This document shows, one piece after another, positions 18,522 through 28,340 of a stretch of DNA of 64,000 bases. The position numbers were made by a program, and so were the translations under genes. Under the pieces are notes generated by a model. That model was not told the origin of the DNA, made no database searches, and saw only the letters and a list, made by a program, of their open reading frames with translations. The DNA comes from Desulfosudis oleivorans Hxd3 (GTDB lineage: Bacteria; Desulfobacterota; Desulfobacteria; Desulfobacterales; Desulfosudaceae), in assembly GCF_000018405.1 (NCBI RefSeq), contig NC_009943.1, positions 3,413,001-3,477,000 on the forward strand, given 5' to 3'. The first letter of the stretch is position 1. Every line of letters starts with the position of its first letter.

Positions 18522-19967
18522 TTAAGTTTCAAGCGCGGTCGGTTGGTCCAGCGGTGCGGGGACTTTTTCCAGGAACAGGCTGAACCGGGACCCCTGCCCC
18601 TGGAGGCTCTCCACGTCGATCCGGCCGCCATAGGCTTCAACCAGGCGATGCACCACGGAAAGACCAAGACCCGTTCCCTTGGGCTTGGTGGTAAAAAAAG
18701 GGTTAAAGATGGCATCCATATCGCTTTCCGGCATGCCACAGCCGTTATCAGCCACCTCGATGGCGGCCAAATGGTCCCTGGCCGAGGCTGTGGTCACGGT
18801 GATGACGCCTTCTTTCCGGCCACTGTCCCGAATGGCGTCGGCCGCGTTGAGCAGCAGGTTCCAGAGAATCTGCCGCAGATATTCGGGATCCACATCCACC
18901 CAGATATTGGGGGCCAGAACCGACCGGCAGACGATCCAGTCTTCATTGATCCCCTTTTCAAACAGATCAAGGGTGTCGCGGATCACCCGGTCCAGAAGAA
19001 CCGACTGAGCCTTGCCCCTTTGGGGTCTGGCAAACAAAAGAAAATTGGTCACCAGCGTGTTGAGCCGCTTGGTTTCCCGCTTGACAATCCCCATCAACCG
19101 GGCCCCGTCAGGATCAAAAAAAGTCAGTTCACTGTTGAGCATCTCAATAGCACCGGTGAGGGCCGCTAAAGGGTTCTTTATCTCATGGGCCAGGCCGGCG
19201 GCCATTTCCCCGATGGCGGCCATGCGCTCCACCCGGTCCACATGCTTGCGCATGGCCCACAACTCTTTTTTGGCGCGCTGCTCCTGCTCCACCAGCAGGC
19301 TGGTGAGAAAGGCGACCACAAAACAGGCCAGAATGGTCACGATCATCTTATAAAGAATATGGGGGCCGCTGTAGGATGCCACCCCGAAGATATGGGCCAT
19401 CTCAAAGGGTCGCAGAATGCCGTAATATTCCAGGTCGATCATCAGGCCGTATTGAATACTGCACAGGGCCGCGATGATCATACCGCCCTTTCGAAGCAGA
19501 AAAAAACAGGCGCTGATCACCACGATGAGATAGAGAAACGAAAAGACGCTGGAAAAAGAGCCGGTGATAAAGATGATCGTTGTGACGATGAATGTGTCCA
19601 TAATCAGCTGGACAAACGTGAACAGCTTCTTTCTCTTTATAAACAGCATCAGGATGGCGTAAGCCAGAGAGAGAAGAAGAATGAAGGCGGAAAGAAAATA
19701 GAGCAGGATCAATGGGTCGGCGGCGGCGGAAAACTTCTTGATGCGGGTAAAGGCCACCGTGGAGCCGAGTAAAAAAAGTCCGAACATGGCCCGCAGAGCG
19801 ATCAGCCATTTAAGCCGCCGGCTGAACTCCTGCGCAAACAGGTCCATGGTGGCATCCACCACGGATATCGCGATTCGTTCGCCCGGCGGCAATGATGATG
19901 TTTTTTCTTTCGGCATGAGGGAAAATTCCGACCGTGGCGACCCGACAATGATAAAAACCCGGCTCAT
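18522..19967 (-). CDS. PilS-like sensor histidine kinase
   Basis: 481 residues from the ATG at 19967; GTG 19979 and ATG 19916 are other options and none has a clear ribosome site. Five or six membrane helices (about 45-215) precede a short linker. The kinase core has H-box GLAHEIKNPLAALTG, N-box LRQILWNLLLNAADAI and G-boxes DNGCGMPES and TKPKGTGLGLSVVHR. The multi-helix sensor and the position right after pilC match PilS of PilS-PilR, which controls pilin transcription. No pilR is in the window, since the next gene is lysS, so the partner regulator is unknown. Confidence 0.8.
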   Translation of the reverse strand: MSRVFIIVGSPRSEFSLMPKEKTSSLPPGERIAISVVDATMDLFAQEFSRRLKWLIALRAMFGLFLLGSTVAFTRIKKFSAAADPLILLYFLSAFILLLSLAYAILMLFIKRKKLFTFVQLIMDTFIVTTIIFITGSFSSVFSFLYLIVVISACFFLLRKGGMIIAALCSIQYGLMIDLEYYGILRPFEMAHIFGVASYSGPHILYKMIVTILACFVVAFLTSLLVEQEQRAKKELWAMRKHVDRVERMAAIGEMAAGLAHEIKNPLAALTGAIEMLNSELTFFDPDGARLMGIVKRETKRLNTLVTNFLLFARPQRGKAQSVLLDRVIRDTLDLFEKGINEDWIVCRSVLAPNIWVDVDPEYLRQILWNLLLNAADAIRDSGRKEGVITVTTASARDHLAAIEVADNGCGMPESDMDAIFNPFFTTKPKGTGLGLSVVHRLVEAYGGRIDVESLQGQGSRFSLFLEKVPAPLDQPTALET

Positions 19968-20010
19968 GAACAGCGCCACCGGGCGAAGTTAAGCCAGGGC
20001 ACTCGGGAGA

Positions 20011-21222
20011 CTAGCCGGATACCGCGCCGGCCAGTTGGAAGACGGGCAGATACATGGAGACCACCAGGCCGCCGATCAATCCGCCCATGAAGACCATCAT
20101 CAGCGGCTCAATGGCAGAGGTCAGGCTTTCCACGGCGGCATCCACCTCTTCTTCATAAAAATCGGCGATCTTTTCCAGCATGGCATCCAGAGCGCCGGTG
20201 GACTCGCCAACGGAAATCATCTGGCACACCATTGACGGAAAGACCCCGCTCTCCAGAAGGGGATCGGCCATGGTGCGGCCTTCGGAAATGCCGGAACGGA
20301 CCTTGAAGACCGCGTTTTCCACCACCTTGTTGCCGGCGGTGCGGGCCACGATATCCAGAGCATCCAGAATGGAGACGCCGCTGGCCAGCATGGTACCCAT
20401 GGTGCGAGTGAATCGGGCAACCGCCACCTTGCGGAGCAGAATACCTACAATGGGGAACTTGAGAAAAAGGCCGTCCATGAACAGGCGACCCTTTTCCGTC
20501 TTGTAAAACTGGCGGTAGGCCAGGACAAGCAGTACAAAGGCGATGATGATAAAATGAATCTGGGATTTCACCGTATCGGAAAGAAAAATGACAAACTGGG
20601 TGGGGGCGGGCAGCTCTTTGCCGAAATCGGCAAACATCTCCTGAAACACCGGAATGACGAACACCAGAATCACGATCACCACCAGAACAGCAATGGACAG
20701 GGTGATCAGAGGGTACATCATGGCACCCTTGACCTGCCGCTTGAGCTTGGCCGCCTTTTCCATGTAAGCGGAGAGCCGCTTCAGAATGACATCCAGAATA
20801 CCACCGGCCTCACCGGCGGCGATCATGTTGACAAACAGATTGTCAAACTGATCGGGAAACGGCTTCATGGCGTCGGCCAGGGTCTGGCCCCCTTCCACGC
20901 TGTCCTTTATACTTTTAAGAATCTTTCTGAAGGTGGGGTTGTCCTCCTGGGAAAAAAGAATATCCAGACACTGAACAATGGGCAGACCGGCATCGATCAT
21001 GGTGGAGAACTGGCGGGCAAAAATAATAACATTCTCTTCCTTGACCCTGGGCTGAAGAAAGGCGACGTTTTCAAACAGATCTTTTGGTTTTTTCTTGACT
21101 TTTATCGGCGTGATTCTCTGCCGCTGAAGCTGGGCACGGACCGCCTCCTCGCTGGGGGCCTCCATCTCGCCCTTCTGGGTCGACTGGTCTTTTCGCTTTC
21201 CTTCCCAGAGATAAAGCGCCAT
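20011..21222 (-). CDS. pilC: Type IV pilus/type II secretion inner-membrane platform protein PilC
   Basis: 403 residues, normal PilC/GspF length. Two repeated T2SSF domains: FARQFSTMIDAGLPIVQCLD (about 67-86) and FTRTMGTMLASGVSILDALD. Three membrane helices, the last ending GGLIGGLVVSMYLPVFQLAG. It is the platform that the PilB/PilT motors act on. AGGAGGAG lies just before the ATG. No pilB or pilT is next to it; upstream is a family B repeat and then metK. Confidence 0.93.
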   Translation of the reverse strand: MALYLWEGKRKDQSTQKGEMEAPSEEAVRAQLQRQRITPIKVKKKPKDLFENVAFLQPRVKEENVIIFARQFSTMIDAGLPIVQCLDILFSQEDNPTFRKILKSIKDSVEGGQTLADAMKPFPDQFDNLFVNMIAAGEAGGILDVILKRLSAYMEKAAKLKRQVKGAMMYPLITLSIAVLVVIVILVFVIPVFQEMFADFGKELPAPTQFVIFLSDTVKSQIHFIIIAFVLLVLAYRQFYKTEKGRLFMDGLFLKFPIVGILLRKVAVARFTRTMGTMLASGVSILDALDIVARTAGNKVVENAVFKVRSGISEGRTMADPLLESGVFPSMVCQMISVGESTGALDAMLEKIADFYEEEVDAAVESLTSAIEPLMMVFMGGLIGGLVVSMYLPVFQLAGAVSG

Positions 21223-21258
21223 CGCTCCTCCTCGCTGTTATGAACCGCTAAACCCTAA

Positions 21259-21525
21259 CCCGAATATTTCATGAAATTTTTCAGCATGGACGAATATTCA
21301 TGCCAAACACAGGCTGCTCTAATAAAATTCAGCCGGTTTTTGAAAATACAAACTGTCATGAGCGGTTTGAGGCATTTTACGCCAATTTTATGTCGAAAAA
21401 TTTCACCCTTCGGGCGAGCCGCCTTGGCCGCGTCTGCTGTGTTGCAGCATGCTTGCGGTAGCCGGCTACAGCATCGCATGCCGTGCCTTGCATCCGCGAC
21501 CAAACCAACTCGTGAAACATCCGGG
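21259..21525 (-). mobile_element. Family B MITE-like element, copy B2
   Basis: 267 bp with inverted ends CCCGAATATTTCATGAAA and, on the other strand, CCCGGATGTTTCACGAG. It is flanked by CTAA (21255-21258) and TTAA (21526-21529), both fitting YTAR. The same core as B1, B3 and B4 is read on the minus strand. It occupies most of the 480-bp gap between pilC and metK; the rest of that gap (21530-21702) shows nothing recognisable. Confidence 0.8.
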
Positions 21526-21702
21526 TTAAGCCCTTTTGCCGGCAAACCGGCAGGCCGTCTGCTGCATCGTTGTTACTATACGGAATAATAAGGAACTTTT
21601 CAAGCTAATATCAAAAAGACGCAAGCATCCGTCAAGGCGCGGCTCCGGTCCTGATCGGCGCCCGGCAACAGACCGCCATATTGTGGTCTCTGAACAAGCC
21701 GA

Positions 21703-22869
21703 CTATATTCCCGCCTTGCCGCGAATCTCATCGGCCCGGCGGGTCGATTCCCAGGGGAAGCTGTCGCCGGTGCGGCCGAAATGGCCGTAGGCGGCGGTGG
21801 GCCCGTAGATGGGCCGCTTCAGATCCAGGTAATCGATGATGGCTGCCGGTCGCAAATCGAACACCTCCCGCACGATCCGCTCGGCATCGGCCTCGGGAAT
21901 GCGACCGGTCCCCATGAGATCCACCATGACCGATACCGGCTGGGCCACGCCGATGGCATAGGCTACCTGCACCTCGCACCGTTTGGCAATACCGGCGGCC
22001 ACGATATTCTTGGCCACGTGCCGGCCCATATAAGAAGCGCTTCTGTCCACCTTGGAGGGATCCTTGCCGGAAAAACAGCCGCCGCCGTGACGGCCCATGC
22101 CGCCGTAGGTATCCACGATGATCTTTCTGCCGGTGAGACCACAGTCTCCCATGGGCCCGCCTACCACAAAACGGCCTGTGGGGTTGATAAAATATTTTGT
22201 CTGTTCATCCAGCAGTTCTCCGGGTATCACGGGCAGAATCACCTCCGCGATAATCCGGTCTTTGAGTTCGTCATACGTCACGTCCGGGCTGTGCTGGGAG
22301 GAAATGACAATGGTATCGATCCTTTTGGGCTGGCCGTCCTCATACTGAACCGTGACCTGGGATTTGCCGTCAGGCCTTAAAAAATCAAGCACCCCGTTTT
22401 TGCGCACATCGGCAAGCTGTTTTGTCAGCTTGTGAGCGTAGCTGATGGGGGCCGGCATGAGTTCAGGGGTTTCATCACAGGCAAACCCGAACATCAGCCC
22501 CTGGTCCCCTGCCCCCTGTTCCTTGAAAAGACCGTCCCCCTCGTTCACGCCCTGGGCGATGTCCGGAGACTGCTTGTCAATGCTGGTCACCACGGAGCAG
22601 GTCTGCCAGTCAAACCCCATGTCCGAAGAGGTATAACCGATCCGGCGAATGGTGTCCCGGACGATATCGGGAAAGTTGACCGTGGCATTGGCCGTGATTT
22701 CACCGGCGATAAACGCAACACCCGTGGTGACAAGGGTTTCACATGCCACGCGGCAGTTTTTGTCCTGGCTGATCAGGGCGTCAAGAACAGCGTCGGAGAT
22801 GCAGTCGGCCACCTTGTCGGGATGGCCTTCGGTAACGGATTCGGATGTAAAAAGATGTGTCCTGCCCAT
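21703..22869 (-). CDS. metK: S-adenosylmethionine synthetase
   Basis: 388 residues, full length. [20 protein letters not shown] (ATP-binding His region), the loop [18 protein letters not shown] (phosphate-binding) and the C-terminal [14 protein letters not shown] are all canonical. It makes SAM from methionine and ATP. A strong promoter about 120 bases upstream leaves a leader of about 112 bases, which may be regulatory. Confidence 0.97.
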   Translation of the reverse strand: MGRTHLFTSESVTEGHPDKVADCISDAVLDALISQDKNCRVACETLVTTGVAFIAGEITANATVNFPDIVRDTIRRIGYTSSDMGFDWQTCSVVTSIDKQSPDIAQGVNEGDGLFKEQGAGDQGLMFGFACDETPELMPAPISYAHKLTKQLADVRKNGVLDFLRPDGKSQVTVQYEDGQPKRIDTIVISSQHSPDVTYDELKDRIIAEVILPVIPGELLDEQTKYFINPTGRFVVGGPMGDCGLTGRKIIVDTYGGMGRHGGGCFSGKDPSKVDRSASYMGRHVAKNIVAAGIAKRCEVQVAYAIGVAQPVSVMVDLMGTGRIPEADAERIVREVFDLRPAAIIDYLDLKRPIYGPTAAYGHFGRTGDSFPWESTRRADEIRGKAGI

Positions 22870-22982
22870 GAAAAACTCCTTGTCTTTTGTTGTTGCCGGG
22901 GCGGTGGAGCAAATCGCGTGGCCGCCGGGTATCGCCAGTCAGGTGCGGAACACGGTGTTGCCGGTCCAAACATCTGTCAAGT
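22870..22982 (-). promoter_or_regulatory. Long structured 5' leader of metK
   Basis: About 112 bases between the predicted transcription start and the metK ATG. It contains AACACCGTGTT (a small hairpin), GACTGGCGATACCCGGCGGC and CCGCCCCGGCAAC, which allow several GC-rich pairings, and an AAGGAG ribosome site. Parts recall SAM-binding leader sequences, but I could not match it to any SAM or SAH riboswitch consensus. Confidence 0.35.
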
Positions 22983-22988
22983 GTTGAC

Positions 22989-23017
22989 CATATATATAAT
23001 ATTTTTCTGCCTGTCAA
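22989..23017 (-). promoter_or_regulatory. Sigma-70 promoter of metK
   Basis: TTGACA at 23017-23012 and TATATG at 22994-22989 on the minus strand with a 17-base spacer, set in an AT-rich tract. The remaining gap to the next gene (23018-23283) shows no further feature beyond the ribosome site at its end. Confidence 0.65.
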
Positions 23018-23283
23018 CAGGAAACACGGCGGGGGGGGCGGGCAATATGTATCTAAAATCAATGTGTTGTAAACACTTTAGCGCTGTGCTGCCGGAGCCT
23101 TCCCACTGTTTGCCCACATTCCGGCACCCGGCTGTCCCCGGAGGCCGGCCTCAGGAAATATCTTCTTGAAAAAAAAAGCCACATGATCATAATATGGCCC
23201 TTTACATTCGGTCCAAAGAGCGGTACTCGCTATACAACGGCACCGCTGAAGCACAAACGGAAACTAACTTTTAAGGATACACC

Positions 23284-24621
23284 ATGGCACGCGTTGTCCC
23301 TTTGCGGGGGATTCTCTATAATCCTGAAAAAACGGGGGGTTTTGGAAACGTGGTCTCCCCTCCCTACGATGTCATCTCAGCTGGCTACCAGAAGGTCCTG
23401 TGTGACCGCCACCCCCATAATGTGGTCCGGCTGATTCTCGGCGAGCCCGGGGAAAACGCCGGGGAAACTCCACGGTTTTACGGGGCCTCGGCCCAGCGGT
23501 TTGAAGAATGGCGGGCACAAGGCATTCTTGCGCAAGACAGCGAGCCCGCCTTTTATCTCTCCTCGGTCACCTTTTCCGTGGAGCAGCAGACTTACACCCG
23601 TTACGGCATCATCGCCGAAGTGGGGCTGGAGCCCTTTGAACGGGGCATCATTCTGCCCCACGAGCGGACCTCCTCCAAGGTCAAGGCCGACCGGCTGCTT
23701 TTGACAAAGGCCACAAAAGCCAACTTCAGCCCCATCTTCTCCCTCTTTTCCGATGACGACAACCGGGTACTGAATCTGGTAAAACAGGCCACCGGCGGCA
23801 ACACCCCGGATGCCTCCTTTGTGGATGACCGGGGCGAAAAACAGTGCCTGTGGCGCATCACGGACAAAGCCGTGCAGCAGGAGATCTCACGGGCAATGGC
23901 CGACAAACAGCTTTTTATCGCCGACGGCCACCACCGTTACGAAACGGCCCTGGCCTACCGGCAGTGGGTGGCCGACCAGACCCCGGATTTTTCCGACCGC
24001 CACCCGGCCGATTATGTGCTCATGTACCTGTCCAGCATGGCCGACCCCGGCCTGGTGATTCTCCCGGCCCACCGCCTGCTGAAGGGGGTGGCACCGGCCC
24101 GGCGCGACCGGTTCCTGGAAGAGGCGTCCGCCTGTTTCGACATTCAGACGATTCCCGTGACTGGGGCCGACCTGTCCGCGGCCCGGAAGGAACTGATGGG
24201 ACAGCTGCAGGCCGATACCGCAAATAACACCATCGGCTGCGCCATCGGCGGTAAGGATGCCTTTTACCTGCTTACCCCCAAGCCCCGGGTGATGGAGACC
24301 GTCTTCTCAGGAGAGGTACCGCCGGTGCTCCGCACCCTTGACGTTACCGTGCTCACCCGGCTGATCCTGATCCAAATACTGGGGTACCCCCTTGCCGATC
24401 TGGATGACGAACATGTGCTGGCCTATACCAGCATCGCCGGCGAAGCATTTGACGCTGTGGCTTCAGGCGACTGCGACATGGCGTTCCTTTTAAACCCCAC
24501 GACCAACGACCAGATGAAGGCCGTGGCAGGGGCCGGGGAGATCATGCCGAGAAAATCGACCTTTTATTATCCAAAAGTGTTTGCGGGACTTGTCTTAAGC
24601 AGCAAGGCAGGAACCCGCTGA
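23284..24621 (+). CDS. DUF1015 family protein
   Basis: 445 residues, full length for the family. The N-terminus VPLRGILYNPEKTGGFGNVVSPPYDVIS is typical, followed by LPHERTSSKVKADRLLL and FIADGHHRYETALAYRQ (conserved DGHHR motif). Part of this family has been linked to ParB-fold free-serine kinases; the very next gene is serA, which fits serine metabolism. That link is inference from family literature as I recall it and from gene order. AAGGA precedes the ATG. The spacing to serA is 25 bp, so they are likely one transcript. Confidence 0.88.
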   Translation: MARVVPLRGILYNPEKTGGFGNVVSPPYDVISAGYQKVLCDRHPHNVVRLILGEPGENAGETPRFYGASAQRFEEWRAQGILAQDSEPAFYLSSVTFSVEQQTYTRYGIIAEVGLEPFERGIILPHERTSSKVKADRLLLTKATKANFSPIFSLFSDDDNRVLNLVKQATGGNTPDASFVDDRGEKQCLWRITDKAVQQEISRAMADKQLFIADGHHRYETALAYRQWVADQTPDFSDRHPADYVLMYLSSMADPGLVILPAHRLLKGVAPARRDRFLEEASACFDIQTIPVTGADLSAARKELMGQLQADTANNTIGCAIGGKDAFYLLTPKPRVMETVFSGEVPPVLRTLDVTVLTRLILIQILGYPLADLDDEHVLAYTSIAGEAFDAVASGDCDMAFLLNPTTNDQMKAVAGAGEIMPRKSTFYYPKVFAGLVLSSKAGTR

Positions 24622-24646
24622 CAACCCAACCATAGAGGAGGCCATC

Positions 24647-26230
24647 ATGAAGGTCCTGGTGAGTGACAAACTGGGAGAGGCAGGCATTGAACTGTTTAAA
24701 AATGAGCCCGGCATTGAGGTGGACGTAAAAACCGACCTGACGCCAGAAGCTCTCATTCAGCAGATCGGGACTTACGACGCCCTGATAATCCGCAGCGCCA
24801 CCAAGGTGACCGCCGAGGTCATTACGGCGGCCACCAACCTCAAGGTGATCGGCCGGGCCGGCATCGGCCTGGACAACGTCAACGTGCCGGCCGCCACCCA
24901 GAAGGGCATCGTGGTAATGAACACGCCCACGGGCAACACCATCACCACCGCCGAACACGCCATTGCCATGATGATGGCTCTGTCCCGCAACATTCCCCAG
25001 GCCACCATCTCCCTGAAGGCCGGCCGGTGGGAAAAGAAAAAACTTCAGGGCCAGGAGATGATGAACAAAACCCTGGGCCTGCTGGGCTTCGGCAAGATCG
25101 GTTCCATCGTGGCGGACCGGGCACGGGGCCTGCGCATGAACGTGATCGTGTTCGACCCCAACGTGAACCCGGAAAAAATTCAGGAAGCCGGTTACGAAAG
25201 CGTCTCCCTGGATGAACTGTATGCCCGGTCCGACTACATCACCATTCATGTACCCAAAATGGAAAAAACCATCGGCCTGCTCAATGCCGACGCCTTTTCC
25301 AGGATGAAGGACGGGATCATGATCATCAACTGCGCCCGGGGCGGCATCATCGACGAAGCAGCCCTCTACGATGCCTTACAATCGGGAAAGGTGGCGGGCG
25401 CGGCCCTGGACGTGTTTGCCAAGGAGCCGCCCGGTGAACATCCCCTGCTGACCTGCGAAAACGTGATCTGCACGCCCCACCTGGGCGCCTCCACCCAGGA
25501 GGCCCAGACCAACGTAGCCGTGGACGTGGCCCGGCAGATCATCGCTTATCTGAAAGAGGGAACCATCATCAACGCGGTCAACACGCCCTCGGTGACCGGT
25601 GACCGCCTGGCCCGGCTCAAACCCTACCTGGAACTGGGCCGAAAGCTGGGGCTGCTGCTGGCCCAGATTCATCGCGGCAAACTGCAGGAAGTAGCCATTG
25701 AATACAGTGGCGAGTACCACGACCTGGAGCTGGGGCCCATTTCCACGGCCCTGATCAACGGGCTGCTGGAGCCTCTGGTGCGTGAGGGCGTCAACGCGGT
25801 CAACGCCCCGGCCATTGCCCAGGAGATGGGCATCAAGGTGACGGAAACCCTGCGGGCCGAGCCTTTTGACTACCTCAACCTGATGACGGTGCGGGTGACC
25901 ACCACAGAGCAGACCGACACGGTATCCGGCACCCTGTTCGGTAAAATCTATCCCCGTATCGTGGAGATCAACGATTTCCGCGTGGATGTCAGCCCGGAAG
26001 GCCACATGCTGATCATTCTCAGCGAGAACAAGCCGGGCGTGATCGGCAGAATCGGCACCACCTTCGGCGAAGGGGGCGTCAACATCGTTCGCTTTATGGT
26101 GGGCAATGAAGCGATTGAGGGCCAGAAGAACATGGTGATCATCAAAACCGACGAGCCGGTGCCCGCCGATATCCTTGAGACGCTGAAGAGCAAAAAAGTC
26201 ATCTTTGAGGCCACATCGGTCAACTTTTAA
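24647..26230 (+). CDS. serA: D-3-phosphoglycerate dehydrogenase, long ACT form
   Basis: 527 residues. The D-2-hydroxyacid dehydrogenase core has LLGFGKIGSIVADRARG (NAD-binding), NCARGGIIDEAALYDAL (with Arg) and CTPHLGAS (catalytic His). An allosteric-substrate-binding domain follows and then a C-terminal ACT domain (LIILSENKPGVIGRIGTTFG). It catalyses the first step of serine synthesis, probably with serine feedback at the ACT domain. GAGGAGG lies before the ATG. Confidence 0.96.
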   Translation: MKVLVSDKLGEAGIELFKNEPGIEVDVKTDLTPEALIQQIGTYDALIIRSATKVTAEVITAATNLKVIGRAGIGLDNVNVPAATQKGIVVMNTPTGNTITTAEHAIAMMMALSRNIPQATISLKAGRWEKKKLQGQEMMNKTLGLLGFGKIGSIVADRARGLRMNVIVFDPNVNPEKIQEAGYESVSLDELYARSDYITIHVPKMEKTIGLLNADAFSRMKDGIMIINCARGGIIDEAALYDALQSGKVAGAALDVFAKEPPGEHPLLTCENVICTPHLGASTQEAQTNVAVDVARQIIAYLKEGTIINAVNTPSVTGDRLARLKPYLELGRKLGLLLAQIHRGKLQEVAIEYSGEYHDLELGPISTALINGLLEPLVREGVNAVNAPAIAQEMGIKVTETLRAEPFDYLNLMTVRVTTTEQTDTVSGTLFGKIYPRIVEINDFRVDVSPEGHMLIILSENKPGVIGRIGTTFGEGGVNIVRFMVGNEAIEGQKNMVIIKTDEPVPADILETLKSKKVIFEATSVNF

Positions 26231-26267
26231 CCCGGCCGCACTGCGACACAGCCCTTTCTTGGCCCTG

Positions 26268-26317
26268 AAACCGCCCGTTGTTACGGATCTTTCCTGCCGG
26301 TGCAACAGGCGGTTTTT
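26268..26317 (+). terminator. Rho-independent terminator after serA
   Basis: AAACCGCC-GTTG pairs with CAAC-GGCGGTTT across a loop of about 20 bases, followed by six T. It lies about 38 bp after the serA stop. Confidence 0.8.
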
Positions 26318-26490
26318 TCATGCCCTGTTTTTGTTTCGCATTCAGGCCCTTTCTTGACAGCACCAGGGGATTTTGGATACAACGCAGACAGGTGCCGGAA
26401 ACGGGTTGTTTATGTTGAGCCCGGTTCGCAAGCGGCAACGCCGCTGCTCCGGCCGCCTGTTTTTTTTCACACATCCAAAAAGGAGGTTCC

Positions 26491-27291
26491 ATGCTGATTA
26501 TCGGAGAACTGATCAATGCCAGCCGCAAACCCGTGGCCCAGGCCATCAGGGAGCAGGACGGCGCCGCCATTGCCGGCATCGCCGCCATGCAGCATGCCTG
26601 CGGCGCCGGGTATATCGATGTCAATGCCGGTGTATTTGCCGATGCCGAGGCCGATCATCTGGCCTGGCTGGTTCAGACGGTCCAGCAGGCCACCGGCGCG
26701 CCCTGCTGCATCGACAGCCCCAGCCCCGCCGCCATTGAGGCGGCCCTGGCCGTCCACCAGGGAACGGCCATGATCAACTCCATCTCCCTGGAAGAAAAGC
26801 GGTGCGACGCCATTCTGCCCGTCATTGCCGGCACCGATCTGAAGGTGATTGCCCTGTGCATGAGCGACGACGGCATGCCGGAGACCGTTGACCAGCGCAT
26901 GGCTATCGCCGACCGGCTGGTCAATCGCCTGGTGGGAGCAAACGTGCCTGTGGACAACATCTACGTGGATCCCCTGGTCCAGCCGGTGGCCACCAACAGC
27001 GCCTACGGAACGGCCTTCCTGAACACCATTGAAACCATCATGGCGCAATTTCCCGGTATTCACACCGTCTGTGGCCTGTCGAACATTTCCTATGGACTCC
27101 CTGAAAGAAAACTGTTAAATCAGTGTTTTGTTGTCATGGCCGTGTTAAAGGGACTGGATGCGGCCATCATCAATCCCACGGACAAACGGATGGTGGCCCA
27201 TATCGCGGCGGCCGAGGCTCTGGCCGGCAGGGACAATTACTGCGCCGGTTACCTTTCCGCCTTTCGCGCCGGCAAACTGGAACTTTCGTGA
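26491..27291 (+). CDS. Methyltetrahydrofolate:corrinoid methyltransferase (AcsE-like)
   Basis: 266 residues, a single pterin-binding TIM barrel. MLIIGELINASRKPVAQAI starts it, and AGYIDVNAGVFADAE, IDSPSPAAIEAAL and MINSISLEE carry the conserved Asp and Asn of the pterin site. VCGLSNISYGLPERKLLN is characteristic of AcsE/MeTr. In the Wood-Ljungdahl pathway it moves the methyl group from CH3-H4folate to the corrinoid Fe-S protein. No other CODH/ACS genes lie nearby, so a different corrinoid acceptor is possible. AAGGAGG precedes the ATG. Confidence 0.88.
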   Translation: MLIIGELINASRKPVAQAIREQDGAAIAGIAAMQHACGAGYIDVNAGVFADAEADHLAWLVQTVQQATGAPCCIDSPSPAAIEAALAVHQGTAMINSISLEEKRCDAILPVIAGTDLKVIALCMSDDGMPETVDQRMAIADRLVNRLVGANVPVDNIYVDPLVQPVATNSAYGTAFLNTIETIMAQFPGIHTVCGLSNISYGLPERKLLNQCFVVMAVLKGLDAAIINPTDKRMVAHIAAAEALAGRDNYCAGYLSAFRAGKLELS

Positions 27292-27332
27292 AGTCCGGCA
27301 ACAAAAACCGCCGGGCAAATGGATAAGACCGT

Positions 27333-28319
27333 ATGATCAAGAAAAACACCAAACGGATCACCGGGGTGGGCTCAGCCCTGGTGGATCTGCTGGCCCTGGA
27401 AGAGGACACGTTTCTGCAACTGCTGGGCAGCGCCAAGGGCGGCATGACCCTGGTGGAAAGCGAATTCATCGAACGGGCCATTGAACGGGCCAGCCGGAAA
27501 CCCGCCATCGTGTCCGGCGGATCGGCCTGCAACACCGTGGCCGGTGTCGGCATGCTGGGCGGCGACGCCCGGTTCATCGGCGTGATGGGCCAGGATACCT
27601 TTGGCGAGCTCTTCCACTTTGACCTGAAAAAGAGCAACGTGGAGGCGGTGCTCTCCCTGTCCGCCTCTCCCACGGGCAAGGTGCTGTCCGTGATCACCCC
27701 GGATGCCCAGCGCACCATGTTCACCTGCCTGGGCGCCTCCACCGAGCTGAATCCGGCGGCCATGAACCGCCACCTCTTTGAAGGATGCGCCATCGTGGTG
27801 GTGGAAGGCTACCTGCTGTTCAACCCCGCACTCATGCTGGCCACGGTGCGGGCCGCCAAGGAGGCCGGGGCACTGGTCTCCCTGGACCTGGCCAGCTTCG
27901 ACGTGGTCAACCAGTCCCGGGACCTGCTGGAAACCCTTGTGGCCGACTACGTTGACATTCTGATCGCCAACGAGGACGAGGCCCATGCCTACACCGGCCA
28001 CACCGATGCGTTAAAGGCCCTGGCCGGCCTCTCCAGAAACGTCACCATTGCGGCCCTGAAGGTCGGGGCCCTGGGCAGTTACCTTTCGCACGCCGGCGAG
28101 GTGATCCGCATCGAGCCGCAGACCGACTGCCCGGCCATCGACACCACCGGCGCCGGCGACCTGTGGGCCGCCGGGTTCCTTTACGGGCTGGTCAACGGCT
28201 ATTCCCTGGACCGGTGCGGGGCCCTGGGGTCGGCCTGCGGATACGAGGTGTGCCAGGTGATCGGGGCAAAAATTCCGGACCACGGGTGGAAGCGGATACG
28301 TTCGTTGATTCATTGTTGA
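27333..28319 (+). CDS. PfkB family carbohydrate/adenosine kinase
   Basis: 328 residues. The N-terminal ribokinase motif is VSGGSACNTVAGVGMLGGDA, and the C-terminal DTTGAGDLWAAGFLYGL contains the catalytic Asp. Homologues in deltaproteobacteria are usually labelled adenosine kinase, which would salvage adenosine released by SAM and SAH turnover. The substrate cannot be proven from motifs. The gene starts 41 bp after the methyltransferase and is followed at 21 bp by the TPR gene. Confidence 0.85.
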   Translation: MIKKNTKRITGVGSALVDLLALEEDTFLQLLGSAKGGMTLVESEFIERAIERASRKPAIVSGGSACNTVAGVGMLGGDARFIGVMGQDTFGELFHFDLKKSNVEAVLSLSASPTGKVLSVITPDAQRTMFTCLGASTELNPAAMNRHLFEGCAIVVVEGYLLFNPALMLATVRAAKEAGALVSLDLASFDVVNQSRDLLETLVADYVDILIANEDEAHAYTGHTDALKALAGLSRNVTIAALKVGALGSYLSHAGEVIRIEPQTDCPAIDTTGAGDLWAAGFLYGLVNGYSLDRCGALGSACGYEVCQVIGAKIPDHGWKRIRSLIHC

Positions 28320-28340
28320 TCTATTAAGGAGCAAAAAACC

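Noticed and set aside
22870-22982. A named SAM riboswitch before metK
   Set aside because: Fragments such as CTGGCGATACCCGGC recall SAM-I, but the full consensus could not be laid on the sequence, so only an unassigned leader is reported.
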